Shown here piece by piece: positions 6,827-24,366 of a DNA stretch of 37,422 nt; the stretch's first letter is position 1; each line of letters begins with the position of its first letter. The position numbers and the translations under genes were made by a program. The DNA is from Campylobacterales bacterium (lineage in GTDB: Bacteria > Campylobacterota > Campylobacteria > Campylobacterales > Sulfurovaceae): positions 1-37,422 of the forward strand of contig JACXUO010000008.1 of NCBI GenBank assembly GCA_014763885.1. Reading direction: 5' to 3'. The notes under the pieces are model-generated. The model saw nothing but the letters and a program-made list of their open reading frames with translations, was not told the DNA's origin and did not search any database.

Positions 6827-8038
6827 ATGGCTAAAGAAAAATTTACGCGTACGAAACCGCATGTTAACATCGGTACTATCGGTCACGTTGACCACGGTAA
6901 AACAACTCTGACTGCAGCAATCACAATGTGTCTTAACCTTAAAATGGGTTCAGGTAAGGGAATGGATTACGATCAAATCGACAACGCTCCAGAAGAGAGA
7001 GAAAGAGGGATTACGATCGCTACTTCTCACGTAGAGTACGAAACTGCAACTAGACACTATGCACACGTTGACTGTCCGGGTCACGCTGACTACGTTAAAA
7101 ACATGATTACTGGTGCTGCGCAAATGGACGGTGCGATCCTGGTTATCGCTGCTACTGATGGACCAATGGCTCAGACTAGAGAGCACATCCTTCTTTCCAA
7201 GCAAGTAGGTGTACCATACATCGTAGTATTCTTGAACAAAGAAGATCAGCTTGATGACGAAGATAGAGAAGAGATGCTTGAACTCGTTGAGATGGAAGTT
7301 AGAGAACTTCTTTCTGAGTATGACTTCCCAGGTGACGATACTCCAATCATCGCTGGTTCTGCATACCAAGCGCTTGAAGAAGCAAAAGCTGGTAACCTTG
7401 GTGAGTGGTCTGAGAAGATCTTTGCACTTATGGATGCTGTAGATGAGTATATCCCTGAGCCAACAAGAGAGACTGATAAAGACTTCTTGATGCCAATCGA
7501 AGATATCTTTACGATCCAAGGTCGTGGTACAGTTGTAACTGGTAAAGTTGACAGAGGTACTGTATGTGTTGGTAACGAAGTTGAGATCGTTGGTATCAAA
7601 AATACTATGAAAACAACTGTTACTGGTGTTGAGATGTTCCGTAAAGAGATGGATTGTGGTGAAGCAGGTGATAACTGTGGTATCCTTATCAGAGGTATCG
7701 ACAAAAACCAAGTACAAAGAGGTATGGTTCTTTGTAAGCCGGGTTCAATCACTCCACACAGCAAATTTGAAGCAGAAGTATACGTACTTACTAAAGAGGA
7801 AGGTGGTAGACACACTCCATTCTTTGATAACTATAGACCACAGTTCTATGTACGTACAACTGACGTTACTGGTTCAATCAAACTTCAAGAAGGTACTGAG
7901 ATGGTTATGCCAGGTGACAACGTTAAAATCAACGTTGAACTTATCGCTCCAGTAGCTCTTGAGCAAGGTACTAAGTTCGCGATCCGTGAGGGTGGTAGAA
8001 CAGTTGGTGCCGGTGTCGTAGCAAAAATTATCGAATAA
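6827..8038 (+). CDS. tuf: translation elongation factor Tu
   Basis: This 403-residue GTPase delivers aminoacyl-tRNA to the ribosomal A site. The G motifs are all visible: GHVDHGKT (about 19-26), DCPGHADYV (about 81-89) and NKED (about 136-139). In the last, Glu replaces the commoner Cys of NKCD, a variant known in several lineages. Domain 2 has [13 protein letters not shown] (about 233-245). Domain 3 ends with the conserved [14 protein letters not shown]. Length is normal for the family. The AGGAG site just before the ATG and the codon bias for very high expression fit. It follows four tRNA genes in the classic tufB order, and rpmG comes 44 bases later. It is the only tuf copy in the window; none follows fusA. 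Confidence 0.99.
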   Translation: MAKEKFTRTKPHVNIGTIGHVDHGKTTLTAAITMCLNLKMGSGKGMDYDQIDNAPEERERGITIATSHVEYETATRHYAHVDCPGHADYVKNMITGAAQMDGAILVIAATDGPMAQTREHILLSKQVGVPYIVVFLNKEDQLDDEDREEMLELVEMEVRELLSEYDFPGDDTPIIAGSAYQALEEAKAGNLGEWSEKIFALMDAVDEYIPEPTRETDKDFLMPIEDIFTIQGRGTVVTGKVDRGTVCVGNEVEIVGIKNTMKTTVTGVEMFRKEMDCGEAGDNCGILIRGIDKNQVQRGMVLCKPGSITPHSKFEAEVYVLTKEEGGRHTPFFDNYRPQFYVRTTDVTGSIKLQEGTEMVMPGDNVKINVELIAPVALEQGTKFAIREGGRTVGAGVVAKIIE

Positions 8039-8043
8039 TTGTC

Positions 8044-8063
8044 TGCAAGGGTAACCCCTTGCA
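8044..8063 (+). other. tuf-rpmG intercistronic hairpin
   Basis: TGCAAGGG and CCCTTGCA form a perfect 8-bp stem with a TAAC tetraloop just after the tuf stop codon. There is no T-run, so it is more likely an mRNA-stabilising or processing hairpin or a weak attenuator than a full terminator. Confidence 0.6.
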
Positions 8064-8082
8064 TACATCATAGGAGAATATG

Positions 8083-8235
8083 ATGAGAGAAACTGTTCAC
8101 CTAGGTTGTGAGAAGTGTACAAGACGTAACTACCACACAACAAAGAACAAAAAAAATACAACAGAGAAACTTGCACTTAAAAAATACTGCAAGTGGTGTA
8201 AAACACACACTGTTCATAAAGAGATGAAGCTCTAA
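8083..8235 (+). CDS. rpmG: 50S ribosomal protein L33
   Basis: The 50-residue product is a basic L33 with two cysteine pairs, CEKC (8-11) and CKWC (about 36-39). This is the zinc-binding form of the protein. It opens MRETVHLGC and ends [12 protein letters not shown]33 sits near the E site of the large subunit. Two consecutive ATGs exist at 8080 and 8083; I chose the second because the AGGAG site (8072-8076) is then six bases away rather than three. It lies between tuf and tRNA-Trp/secE, a common bacterial order. Confidence 0.97.
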   Translation: MRETVHLGCEKCTRRNYHTTKNKKNTTEKLALKKYCKWCKTHTVHKEMKL

Positions 8236-8258
8236 TAGCTTTGCCTCTTTTCAAATCT

Positions 8259-8334
8259 AGGCCAATAGCTCTAATGGTAGAGCATCGGTCTCCAAAACCG
8301 AGTGTTGGGGGTTCGAGTCCCTCTTGGCCTGCCA
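8259..8334 (+). tRNA. tRNA-Trp (anticodon CCA)
   Basis: Acceptor AGGCCAA pairs with TTGGCCT. The anticodon stem TCGGT/ACCGA encloses loop CTCCAAA, giving CCA. The T loop is TTCGAGT, and the 3' CCA is encoded at 8332-8334. It is embedded between rpmG and secE in the same operon, as in many proteobacteria. Confidence 0.96.
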
Positions 8335-8350
8335 CTGAAAAGGTATACAA

Positions 8351-8530
8351 ATGGAAAAACTTTCAACTTTTATTGCACATGCGAAAGCAGAGATACATAA
8401 AGTAATATTTCCAACTAAAGTACAAGTTAGACAAGCATTCTTAGCGGTTATTCTTGTAGTGACTGTTATTTCAATATTTTTAGCATTGGTTGACCTTTTA
8501 ATGTCGTCAATCGTTTCATCAGTATTATAG
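8351..8530 (+). CDS. secE: preprotein translocase subunit SecE
   Basis: This 59-residue protein is the minimal SecE. An amphipathic cytoplasmic helix (about 5-25, with KAEIHKVIFPTKVQVRQ) is followed by one transmembrane helix (about 33-53). SecE clamps the two halves of SecY in the inner-membrane translocon. The PT-K pattern before the membrane span is the family hallmark. It begins 16 bases after tRNA-Trp and is followed eight bases later by nusG, the standard secE-nusG pair. Confidence 0.96.
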   Translation: MEKLSTFIAHAKAEIHKVIFPTKVQVRQAFLAVILVVTVISIFLALVDLLMSSIVSSVL

Positions 8531-8538
8531 GATAGAAG

Positions 8539-9069
8539 ATGGCTTATCAATGGTATGCAATCCAGACATATGCAGGAAGTGAACAATCTGTAAAAAGAGC
8601 GATCGAGCAGATGGCAGTTGATCATGGAATTGAAGATAAGGTCAAAGAGCTTGTAGTTCCTACTGAAGAAGTAATCGAAGTTAAAAACGGTCAGAAAAAA
8701 ATCACCGAGAGAACACTCTATTCAGGATATGTATTTGCACATATAGATCTGGATACTGATTTATGGCACAAGATCCAGTCTTTGCCACGTGTATCTAGAT
8801 TTATCGGTGAACAAAAGACTCCTACTGCACTCTCAGAGGCAGACATCAAAAACATCTTGGAAAAAATGGAGAAAAAATCCGCTCCTAAACCTAAGGTCGA
8901 TTTTGAAAAAGGTGAGATGGTACGTATCATTGATGGATCATTTGCCAACTTTACCGGAATTGTCGAGGAGTATGACCTTGACCATGGTAAGTTGAAGCTG
9001 AATGTTTCTATTTTTGGTAGAAATACCCCGGTAGAGATACTGTATACACAAGTAGAAAAAATCATATAA
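8539..9069 (+). CDS. nusG: transcription termination/antitermination protein NusG
   Basis: The 176-residue product opens with the NGN domain (AYQWYAIQTYAGSEQSVKRAI, split at residue 20). VPTEEVIEVKNGQKK and LYSGYVFAHIDLD follow. The C-terminal KOW domain (about 120-175) contains KGEMVRIIDGSFANFTGIV. NusG binds the RNA polymerase clamp to promote elongation and links it to Rho or the ribosome (S10). Its length matches other NusG proteins. It sits between secE and rplK. Confidence 0.98.
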   Translation: MAYQWYAIQTYAGSEQSVKRAIEQMAVDHGIEDKVKELVVPTEEVIEVKNGQKKITERTLYSGYVFAHIDLDTDLWHKIQSLPRVSRFIGEQKTPTALSEADIKNILEKMEKKSAPKPKVDFEKGEMVRIIDGSFANFTGIVEEYDLDHGKLKLNVSIFGRNTPVEILYTQVEKII

Positions 9070-9103
9070 CCTAAGTGGTTAAATCTAATAGAAGGACAAA
9101 GAG

Positions 9104-9529
9104 ATGGCAAAAAAGATAGCAGGTAAATTCAAAATGATCATTGCTGCTGGTGCTGCAAACCCGTCACCACCGGTTGGACCAGCACTAGGTCAACGTGGTT
9201 TGAACATTATGGAGTTCTGTAAAGCATTCAATGAAAAATCAAAAGATATGATGGGATTCAAAGTTCCTGTGATTATCACTGTGTACAGTGATAAAAGTTT
9301 CACATTTGAACTTAAGCAGCCACCTGCATCCCAGCTTATCATGAAAGCTGCAGGGATCAACAAAGGGTCTGATAACCCACTTAAAAACAAAATCGGTACG
9401 ATCAGTCAGGCAAAACTTGATGAGATTGTTGATCAAAAGATTGCAGACTTTAACACAAACGACAGAGAGATGGCAGCTAAAATCATCGCTGGTCAGTGTA
9501 GAAGTATGGGTGTTGAGATCGTAGACTAA
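9104..9529 (+). CDS. rplK: 50S ribosomal protein L11
   Basis: The 141-residue L11 has the N-terminal proline-rich switch region ([20 protein letters not shown], about 19-38), which contacts release factors and thiopeptide antibiotics. It also has the C-terminal rRNA-binding domain with [21 protein letters not shown]11 binds 23S rRNA at the GTPase-associated centre. A GAAGGA site precedes the ATG. It is the first gene of the rplKAJL set, 34 bases after nusG. Confidence 0.99.
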   Translation: MAKKIAGKFKMIIAAGAANPSPPVGPALGQRGLNIMEFCKAFNEKSKDMMGFKVPVIITVYSDKSFTFELKQPPASQLIMKAAGINKGSDNPLKNKIGTISQAKLDEIVDQKIADFNTNDREMAAKIIAGQCRSMGVEIVD

Positions 9530-9551
9530 GACGAGTTGAAAATAAATATTA

Positions 9552-9570
9552 CCACATTACTCGAATGTGG
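9552..9570 (+). promoter_or_regulatory. rplK-rplA intercistronic hairpin, possible L1 operator
   Basis: CCACATT (9552-9558) and AATGTGG (9564-9570) form a perfect 7-bp stem with loop ACTCG; GGAGC follows directly. L1 is known to repress its own operon by binding mRNA that mimics its rRNA site, usually upstream of rplK. Placement between rplK and rplA makes this only a candidate. Confidence 0.4.
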
Positions 9571-9593
9571 GAGCATAAAAGCGGAGAGAATAA

Positions 9594-10298
9594 ATGGCAA
9601 AGAAAGTAAGTAAAAGAAGAGAAGCACTACTCAAAAAGATAGATGCAAACAAAGTATACAGTGTTGATGAAGCTATCGCTACATTGCCGGAGCTGAAATC
9701 AGCAAAATTTGACGAGACCGTAGAAGTAGCACTGAACCTTAATGTTGACCCAAGACATGCTGATCAAATGATCAGAGGTTCAGTTGTATTGCCACACGGA
9801 ACAGGTAAAACAGTAAGAGTTGCAGTATTTGCAAAAGATGCAAAAGCTGACGAAGCAAAAGCTGCGGGTGCGGATATCGTAGGTAGCGATGCACTGATCG
9901 AGCAGATCCAGGCAGGTAACATCGATTTTGATATCGTGATCTCAACACCTGATATGATGGGTGTACTTGGAAAAGTTGCGAGAATCCTCGGGCCAAAAGG
10001 TTTGATGCCTAACCCAAAAACAGGTACTGTAACAATGGATGTCGCTAAAGCGGTTGAAAACGCTAAAGGCGGACAGGTGAACTACAGAGTAGACAAAAAA
10101 GGTAACATCCACGCAGGTATCGGTAAAGTAAGTTTTGACAGCGCTCAGATCAAAGAGAACTTTATCACATTTGTAAGAGCGATCAACAAAGCAAAACCTG
10201 CATCTGCAAAAGGTAAATATATTACGAATGCAGCAGTATCACTTACAATGAGTCCTTCAGTGACACTCAATGCTTCAGAACTCATGGAACTTAAATAA
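9594..10298 (+). CDS. rplA: 50S ribosomal protein L1
   Basis: This 234-residue, two-domain L1 forms the mobile stalk at the E site and is a known translational repressor. Visible family blocks are [22 protein letters not shown] near the N-terminus (split around residue 35), [14 protein letters not shown], the domain hinge with [15 protein letters not shown] (about 133-147), and [19 protein letters not shown]. Length is normal. A GGAGAG site precedes the ATG. A 192-base structured leader separates it from rplJ. Confidence 0.99.
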   Translation: MAKKVSKRREALLKKIDANKVYSVDEAIATLPELKSAKFDETVEVALNLNVDPRHADQMIRGSVVLPHGTGKTVRVAVFAKDAKADEAKAAGADIVGSDALIEQIQAGNIDFDIVISTPDMMGVLGKVARILGPKGLMPNPKTGTVTMDVAKAVENAKGGQVNYRVDKKGNIHAGIGKVSFDSAQIKENFITFVRAINKAKPASAKGKYITNAAVSLTMSPSVTLNASELMELK

Positions 10299-10310
10299 TC
10301 ATAGATTTTT

Positions 10311-10485
10311 TTCAAGTACAGCGTCAGCTGGACTTGAACTATCTTCAATCAAGTGCTTGTCCAGCATTTGGTTGAGAATAGTATTCTCAAATTTAGGTCA
10401 TAGACAATAGGGGCGAGTAGCTTAATTAGTATAGCCGAAGGGTTATGCAGGTGGAATCCCACACCCTGTTGTAGGTCGAAAGGAG
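10311..10485 (+). promoter_or_regulatory. rplJ (L10) mRNA leader
   Basis: The 192 bases between rplA and rplJ contain no gene but several strong pairings. GCTGGACTTGA (10327-10337) pairs with TCAAGT plus GTCCAGC (10349-10365). A perfect 9-base inverted repeat around one base, TTGAGAATA / TATTCTCAA, spans 10372-10390. A conserved-looking 3' region around AGGGTTATGCAGGTG (10439-10453) runs up to GTCGAAAGG. L10(L12)4 represses rplJL translation by binding such a leader in many bacteria. Position and structure fit that role; the match to the L10 leader family was judged by eye. Confidence 0.75.
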
Positions 10486-10490
10486 AAAAT

Positions 10491-10979
10491 ATGTTAACGA
10501 GAGCACAAAAAGCTCAGATCGTTGCAGAGTTGGCTGCTGAGTTCAAAGAAGCTGGTGCTGTTGTTGTTTGTGACTACAAAGGTATGACAGTTGAAGCGCT
10601 TGAAGCAGTAAGAAACAATGCACGCGAGCAAGAGTGTAAAGTGAGAGTTGTAAAGAACAAACTTGCACAACTGGCGATCAAAGAAGCCGGATGTGAAGAA
10701 CTTGCACTTACAGATACGAATATCTTTATCTGGGGTGAAACACAAGTACTTCCGTGTAAGATAGCTGACAAAGCGGCAACGGATAACAAGGATCACTTTT
10801 CTATCAAAACTGGTCTCATCGAAGGAAAAGTTGCTGATCTTGCGACAATCAACGCAATGGCTAAACTTCCTACAAGAGACGAGCTTCTTGGTATGCTTCT
10901 CAATGTCTGGAATGCACCGGTTCAGAACTTTACAATCGGTCTGGACGCATTGAGAAAAAAGAGAGAAGAAGAGGCTTAA
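10491..10979 (+). CDS. rplJ: 50S ribosomal protein L10
   Basis: The 162-residue protein has the L10 globular domain with VVVCDYKGMTVEALEAVRN (about 24-42) and CKVRVVKNKLAQLAIKEAG. The C-terminal helix (about 140-160, IGLDALRKKREEEA) is where L7/L12 dimers attach. L10 anchors the L12 stalk that recruits translation GTPases. The GAAAGGAG site lies immediately upstream at the end of the leader. rplL follows after 80 bases. Confidence 0.98.
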   Translation: MLTRAQKAQIVAELAAEFKEAGAVVVCDYKGMTVEALEAVRNNAREQECKVRVVKNKLAQLAIKEAGCEELALTDTNIFIWGETQVLPCKIADKAATDNKDHFSIKTGLIEGKVADLATINAMAKLPTRDELLGMLLNVWNAPVQNFTIGLDALRKKREEEA

Positions 10980-10990
10980 TAGCGGGTGGT

Positions 10991-11009
10991 GAGAGCAATC
11001 ACTGCTCTC
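10991..11009 (+). other. rplJ-rplL intercistronic hairpin
   Basis: GAGAGCA (10991-10997) and TGCTCTC (11003-11009) form a perfect 7-bp stem with loop ATCAC, shortly after the rplJ stop codon. It may stabilise or process the transcript, consistent with the need for several L12 copies per L10. No T-run follows. Confidence 0.5.
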
Positions 11010-11059
11010 TTATAAGTAAATCATATAAGATTTCTGCATAATAGAAAAAGGAAAATATT

Positions 11060-11428
11060 ATGGCAATCACAAAAGAAGATGTAATTGAGTTTATCTCTAA
11101 CCTTTCTGTACTTGAACTTTCTGAGCTTGTAAAAGAGTTCGAAGAAAAATTTGGTGTAACTGCACAAGCTACTGTAGTAGCTGGTGGTGCTGTTGCTGCT
11201 GAGGCTGCTGAAGAGCAGACTGAGTTCAACGTAGTACTTACTGACGGTGGTGCGAAGAAAATCAACACAATTAAAGTAGTAAGAGCTGTAACTGGTCTTG
11301 GTCTTAAAGAGGCTAAAGATGCAGTTGAAAACACTCCAACTGTACTTAAAGAAGGTGCTTCTAAAGAAGAAGCTGAAGATATCAAAAAACAACTTGAAGA
11401 AGCTGGTGCTTCTTGTGAGCTTAAGTAA
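11060..11428 (+). CDS. rplL: 50S ribosomal protein L7/L12
   Basis: The 122-residue acidic protein has the N-terminal dimerisation helices ([20 protein letters not shown], about 2-21), an Ala/Gly/Val-rich hinge (about 39-55) and the C-terminal factor-binding domain. The last includes [20 protein letters not shown] (about 72-91). It forms the flexible stalk that engages EF-Tu and EF-G. Codon use is strongly biased, as expected for the most abundant ribosomal protein. An AAAAAGGAAAA ribosome site precedes the ATG. Confidence 0.99.
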   Translation: MAITKEDVIEFISNLSVLELSELVKEFEEKFGVTAQATVVAGGAVAAEAAEEQTEFNVVLTDGGAKKINTIKVVRAVTGLGLKEAKDAVENTPTVLKEGASKEEAEDIKKQLEEAGASCELK

Positions 11429-11447
11429 TCAACATTACTTTACACTC

Positions 11448-11470
11448 AAGCCGGGCTTCAAGCCTGGCTT
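11448..11470 (+). terminator. hairpin after rplL, possible attenuator
   Basis: AAGCCGGGCTT (11448-11458) pairs with AAGCCTGGCTT (11460-11470) with one wobble pair, giving a GC-rich stem about 20 bases past the rplL stop codon. The downstream sequence is AACAAAC rather than T-rich, so it would at most pause or partly terminate. In many bacteria, transcription is reduced between rplL and rpoB. Confidence 0.45.
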
Positions 11471-11484
11471 AACAAACTGCCTTC

Positions 11485-11560
11485 GTTAGATACAGTGATA
11501 AACTATTCGGAGATGAGACACTTTCATACCCTCCTCTAATAGTTTCTTGGTGTATCTAAC
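11485..11560 (+). promoter_or_regulatory. long rplL-rpoB hairpin, RNase III-site-like
   Basis: GTTAGATACA (11485-11494) pairs perfectly with TGTATCTAAC (11551-11560). After a symmetrical five-by-five internal loop, AAACTATT (11500-11507) pairs perfectly with AATAGTTT (11538-11545). The arm continues with GGAG/CTCC (11509-11512, 11531-11534) and ATGA/TCAT (11513-11516, 11524-11527). No T-run follows. A long, nearly continuous duplex at this place corresponds to the known RNase III processing site between rplL and rpoB in E. coli. Confidence 0.7.
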
Positions 11561-11620
11561 TAAAAATGATGTATTAGTTACGTAAATTTTAAATACAGCG
11601 ATATTAACCATAAACCTTAA

Positions 11621-20324
<8,704 letters not shown>

Positions 20325-20333
20325 TATTTAGCA

Positions 20334-20368
20334 GAAGAACCACGAAAGTGGTTCTTCCTCTTTCCTTT
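20334..20368 (+). terminator. intrinsic terminator of the rpoBC transcript
   Basis: GAAGAACCAC (20334-20343) and GTGGTTCTTC (20348-20357) form a perfect 10-bp stem closed by a GAAA tetraloop, followed by the pyrimidine-rich CTCTTTCCTTT. It lies ten bases past the rpoC stop codon. It separates the RNA polymerase genes from the rpsL-rpsG-fusA unit, which has its own promoter. Confidence 0.85.
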
Positions 20369-20418
20369 GCATTACAGAGCGTAAAAACACTTATAAAAAA
20401 ATCTTAAGATAGTTTCAG

Positions 20419-20424
20419 TATAAT
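20419..20424 (+). promoter_or_regulatory. -10 box of the rpsL-rpsG-fusA operon
   Basis: TATAAT after AGTTTCAG lies in an AT-rich stretch downstream of the rpoC terminator and about 105 bases upstream of rpsL. No clear -35 box is present, as is usual in Campylobacterota. The region between this box and rpsL holds no gene and would be the 5' untranslated region. Confidence 0.65.
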
Positions 20425-20529
20425 ATGCCTCCATTTTTCCGGGCTTTGTTCGATTTTAGAGCATTCTTGTGCTTTAAGATGGGATTATCCCAAGATTCAA
20501 TTCAAAATAACAAAGAGAAAGGATTACGA

Positions 20530-20904
20530 TTGCCTACAATTAACCAATTGATTCGTAAAGAGCGTAAAAAAGTGATTAAAAAATCAAAATCACCAGCGCT
20601 TGTGAACTGTCCTCAAAGAAGAGGTGTTTGTACAAGAGTATATACAACTACTCCTAAGAAACCAAACTCAGCACTTAGAAAAGTTGCTAAAGTAAGACTT
20701 ACAAGTGGATTCGAAGTAATCGCTTATATCGGTGGTGAGGGTCACAACCTTCAAGAGCACTCAATCGTACTAGTACGTGGTGGTAGGGTAAAAGACTTAC
20801 CGGGTGTTAAGTATCACATTGTTCGTGGTGCATTGGATGCTTCAGGTGTGGCTAACAGAACAGTTGCCAGATCCAAGTACGGTGCTAAGAGACCTAAAAA
20901 ATAA
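20530..20904 (+). CDS. rpsL: 30S ribosomal protein S12
   Basis: The 124-residue S12 begins [14 protein letters not shown] from a TTG codon, with an AAAGGA site about six bases upstream. The open frame extends 35 codons further upstream to an ATG, but that part is unrelated to S12 and begins at the promoter. Decoding-centre segments [13 protein letters not shown] (about 38-50) and [17 protein letters not shown] (about 84-100) are intact. They include the two lysines whose mutation gives streptomycin resistance. S12 monitors codon-anticodon pairing. The rare TTG start may limit expression or permit autoregulation. rpsG follows after a 121-base structured spacer. Confidence 0.97.
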   Translation: MPTINQLIRKERKKVIKKSKSPALVNCPQRRGVCTRVYTTTPKKPNSALRKVAKVRLTSGFEVIAYIGGEGHNLQEHSIVLVRGGRVKDLPGVKYHIVRGALDASGVANRTVARSKYGAKRPKK

Positions 20905-20931
20905 TTTTAGGATCCACACATAAAAGAGGTT

Positions 20932-20981
20932 AGCCTTATATCAGGCTTATGCAGGTGTTGTCAGTGAACCTTCGTGGACAA
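20932..20981 (+). promoter_or_regulatory. structured rpsL-rpsG spacer, possible S7 operator
   Basis: AGCCT (20932-20936) pairs with AGGCT (20943-20947), and TTGTC (20958-20962) pairs with GACAA (20977-20981). Between them is AGGCTTATGCAGGTG (20943-20957), which differs at one base from a stretch of the rplJ leader. S7 is known to repress the str operon by binding the rpsL-rpsG spacer in E. coli; the location matches, and function here is inferred. Confidence 0.5.
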
Positions 20982-20992
20982 GACTTGAGTAA

Positions 20993-21493
<501 letters not shown>

Positions 21494-21504
21494 GGAAATA
21501 GATT

Positions 21505-23595
21505 ATGGCAAGATCGCATAAACTTGAAGACGTAAGAAACATCGGTATTGCTGCACACATCGATGCAGGTAAAACGACAACCACGGAAAGAATCCTTTTC
21601 TATACAGGTGTTGAGCACAAGATCGGTGAGGTTCATGATGGTGCTGCTACAATGGACTGGATGGAGCAGGAGCAGGAGAGAGGTATTACGATTACTTCTG
21701 CTGCGACAACATGTACATGGAACGATAAACAGATCAACATCATTGACACTCCGGGTCACGTTGACTTTACGATCGAAGTTGAGCGTTCAATGAGGGTACT
21801 TGACGGTGCCGTTTCTGTATTCTGTGCAGTTGGTGGGGTTCAGCCACAGTCTGAAACAGTATGGAGACAAAGAAACAGATACGGTGTACCATCTATCGTA
21901 TTTGTAAACAAAATGGACAGAACGGGTGCAGATTTCTATGAAGTAGAAAGACAGATCCGTGAAAGACTAAAAGGGAACCCGGTTCCTATCCAACTTCCTA
22001 TCGGTGCTGAAGACAACTTCGAAGGTATCGTTGATCTTGTAAAAATGAAAGAGATCGTATGGGATGCAGACGCTGTAATGGGTTCAGCATATGCTGAGCA
22101 GGATATCCGTCCTGAACTTGCGGACAAAGCAGAAGAATACCGTGAAATGATGATCGATGCGATCTCGGCAGTAGACGGTAACGAAGAGCTTATGGAGAAA
22201 TTCCTTGAGGGTGAAGAGATCAGCAACGACGAGATCAAAGCAGCGATCAAACGTGCTACTATCGGTATGCATATCGTTCCGATGACTTGTGGTACAGCGT
22301 TCAAGAACAAAGGTGTTCAGACACTTCTTGATGCGGTTGTTGACTATATGCCGGCTCCAACTGAAGTACCTCAGATCAAAGGTGTAATGATGGATGACGA
22401 GACACAAGAGGTCGTGGTTGAATCTTCTGATAATGCACCGTTTGCGGCACTGGCATTTAAGATCATGACTGACCCATTTGTAGGTCAATTGACATTTATC
22501 CGTGTCTATAGAGGTATCCTTGAAGCGGGTTCATATGCGCTTAACTCTACAAAGAATAAAAAAGAGCGTATCGGCCGTATCATGAAGATGCACGCGATCA
22601 AGCGTGAAGAGGTCAAAGAAGTCTATGCGGGTGAAATTGCTGCAGTTGTAGGTCTTAAAGACACAACTACCGGTGATACACTCTGTTCAGAGAAAGATAA
22701 AGTAGTTCTTGAAAGAATGCACTTCCCGGATCCGGTTATCTCTGTAGCGGTTGAGCCTAAGACAAAAGCTGATCAGGAAAAAATGGGTATTGCACTTGGT
22801 AAACTTGCTGCAGAAGATCCATCATTCAGAGTTTCAACGGATGAAGAGTCTGGGCAAACGATTATCTCCGGAATGGGTGAGCTTCACCTTGAGATCATTG
22901 TTGACCGTATGAAGAGAGAGTTTAAGGTAGAAGCTGAAGTTGGTGCGCCACAGGTTGCTTACCGTGAGACAATCAGAAAATCTGTTGAAAAAGAGTACAA
23001 GTACGCAAAACAATCTGGTGGACGCGGACAGTTCGGTCACGTATTCCTTAGAATCGAGCCGCAGGAGCCAGGTGCCGGTTATCTGTTTGTTGATGAGATC
23101 AAAGGTGGGGTTATTCCTAAAGAGTTTATCGGGCCTGTTGACAAAGGTATCCAGGAAGCACTCGGTAGAGGTATCCAGGCGGGTTATCCTGTAGAAGATG
23201 TTAAAGTAACACTTTACGACGGATCTTACCACGATGTTGACTCCTCTGAGATGGCGTTTAAACTTGCGGGTTCTATGGGATTCAGAGAGGGTGCTAAAAT
23301 GGCTAACCCAGTGATCCTTGAGCCACTGATGAAAGTTGAAGTTGAAGTACCTGAAGATTATATGGGTGACGTGATCGGTGACGTTTCAAAAAGACGTGGC
23401 CAGGTCAACGGTATGGATGATAGAGCGGGTAACAAAATCGTCAACGCGTTTGTACCGCTTTCAGAAATGTTCGGTTACTCGACTGACCTTAGATCGATGA
23501 CTCAGGGTCGTGCGACATACTCTATGGAATTCGATCACTATGAAGAAGTTCCGGCGAACGTTGCAAAAGAGATTATCGAAAAGCGTAACGGCTAA
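21505..23595 (+). CDS. fusA: translation elongation factor G
   Basis: The 696-residue GTPase catalyses ribosomal translocation. The G motifs are [19 protein letters not shown] (about 17-35), DTPGHVDF (about 81-88) and [10 protein letters not shown] (about 135-144). Domain IV includes [16 protein letters not shown] and the C-terminal domain has [11 protein letters not shown]. All five domains are present and length is normal. An AAGGA site precedes the ATG. Unlike the classic str operon, no tuf gene follows; a hairpin-rich spacer does. Confidence 0.99.
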   Translation: MARSHKLEDVRNIGIAAHIDAGKTTTTERILFYTGVEHKIGEVHDGAATMDWMEQEQERGITITSAATTCTWNDKQINIIDTPGHVDFTIEVERSMRVLDGAVSVFCAVGGVQPQSETVWRQRNRYGVPSIVFVNKMDRTGADFYEVERQIRERLKGNPVPIQLPIGAEDNFEGIVDLVKMKEIVWDADAVMGSAYAEQDIRPELADKAEEYREMMIDAISAVDGNEELMEKFLEGEEISNDEIKAAIKRATIGMHIVPMTCGTAFKNKGVQTLLDAVVDYMPAPTEVPQIKGVMMDDETQEVVVESSDNAPFAALAFKIMTDPFVGQLTFIRVYRGILEAGSYALNSTKNKKERIGRIMKMHAIKREEVKEVYAGEIAAVVGLKDTTTGDTLCSEKDKVVLERMHFPDPVISVAVEPKTKADQEKMGIALGKLAAEDPSFRVSTDEESGQTIISGMGELHLEIIVDRMKREFKVEAEVGAPQVAYRETIRKSVEKEYKYAKQSGGRGQFGHVFLRIEPQEPGAGYLFVDEIKGGVIPKEFIGPVDKGIQEALGRGIQAGYPVEDVKVTLYDGSYHDVDSSEMAFKLAGSMGFREGAKMANPVILEPLMKVEVEVPEDYMGDVIGDVSKRRGQVNGMDDRAGNKIVNAFVPLSEMFGYSTDLRSMTQGRATYSMEFDHYEEVPANVAKEIIEKRNG

Positions 23596-23611
23596 TCTTT
23601 AGCAGTATTTC

Positions 23612-23747
23612 TACCCCACTTTCGCTTTAGCGACGGGGGTATCGGCATTTCACCCCAAGGGTATTTCTTCCCTTCGATCAGGGCAAATGCCAGAACTGCA
23701 TCTTTGAAGGAGCATCTCAGTCACGTACTGGGAGTACGCTCCTTCAA
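23612..23747. repeat. cluster of nested inverted repeats downstream of fusA
   Basis: Three consecutive hairpins fill most of the 282-base gap after fusA. (1) TACCCC (23612-23617) with GGGGTA (23636-23641), enclosing CGCT/AGCG. (2) GGCATTT (23644-23650) with AAATGCC (23685-23691), enclosing AAGGG/CCCTT (23657-23661, 23670-23674). (3) TTGAAGGAGC (23704-23713) with GCTCCTTCAA (23738-23747), enclosing CTCAGT/ACTGGG with one wobble. No coding frame is evident. It looks like a mosaic intergenic repeat and may also end the fusA transcript. Confidence 0.6.
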
Positions 23748-23836
23748 TACAACCTCCCTTGTGCCTGCACTCTCTTTGAGAAAACTACAGTAAACTACTT
23801 CTAAATTTAAATCATTTCAAAATATTATTCTATTTA

Positions 23837-23842
23837 TATAAT
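23837..23842 (+). promoter_or_regulatory. -10 box candidate for the 121-residue protein gene
   Basis: TATAAT lies in a very AT-rich stretch 35 bases before the ATG at 23878. A weaker TATAGT at 23857-23862 is an alternative. Confidence 0.45.
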
Positions 23843-23877
23843 TAAAATATTAATAGTATAGTATTTAAAGGAACTCC

Positions 23878-24243
23878 ATGAAATTCATTATCGACCTTAT
23901 AGAAGATATCAGGGTAGAGATAGGCAATAAGCCTGATTTTACCGTTCATGCCATGCTCCTCAAAGAGGATGTCAATGATCCTGAGAAACTCATTTATGGC
24001 GGTGAGGCGGCGCTCAACAGTTTTGCACTGGATGAAGCAGGTAGAAAACTCATGATGAAGATTGACGGTTCATCTGAAGTTTTGACAATCGGTGAACTGA
24101 TCAAGCATATCTTGATCTACGATATGGATAGGATGATGTATGAGGTGAGGCTAAATGTCAACCGCCGCTATGATGATGTCGAAGTGATAGGGTTTGGAAA
24201 GTCTATGGAGGAGAAGAGGTATTTCTTTTTTATCAAGCTTTGA
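23878..24243 (+). CDS. uncharacterised 121-residue protein
   Basis: I do not recognise this family. The protein is soluble and mixed alpha/beta, rich in Asp, Glu and Met, with no signal peptide, membrane span or cysteine. Short conserved-looking stretches are MKFIIDLIEDIRVEIGN at the N-terminus, DGSSEVLTIGELIKHILIYD in the middle and EEKRYFFFIKL at the C-terminus. A good AAAGGA ribosome site lies five bases before the ATG, with a plausible promoter upstream. It appears to be a single-gene unit between the fusA spacer and the carbohydrate-enzyme pair. Confidence 0.8.
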   Translation: MKFIIDLIEDIRVEIGNKPDFTVHAMLLKEDVNDPEKLIYGGEAALNSFALDEAGRKLMMKIDGSSEVLTIGELIKHILIYDMDRMMYEVRLNVNRRYDDVEVIGFGKSMEEKRYFFFIKL

Positions 24244-24310
24244 AACTTGATCGTATAGACGCTCTAAATGCACATTTTCAAATTTATAAAATTAATTATT
24301 AATTATACAT

Positions 24311-24316
24311 TATAAT
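24311..24316 (+). promoter_or_regulatory. -10 box candidate for the DUF4015/deacetylase pair
   Basis: TATAAT sits 51 bases upstream of the chosen ATG at 24367, within an AT-rich stretch after the 121-residue gene. No -35 consensus is evident. Confidence 0.5.
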
Positions 24317-24366
24317 GTTAAACTGGTTAAAATGCTAAGGGCAGAATGGAACAGGAGGGAGAAAAT

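Noticed and set aside
20425-20529. N-terminal extension of rpsL from an upstream ATG
   Set aside because: The 35 extra residues are unlike S12, start one base after the -10 box and lack a ribosome site. The TTG at 20530 has one and matches the family start.
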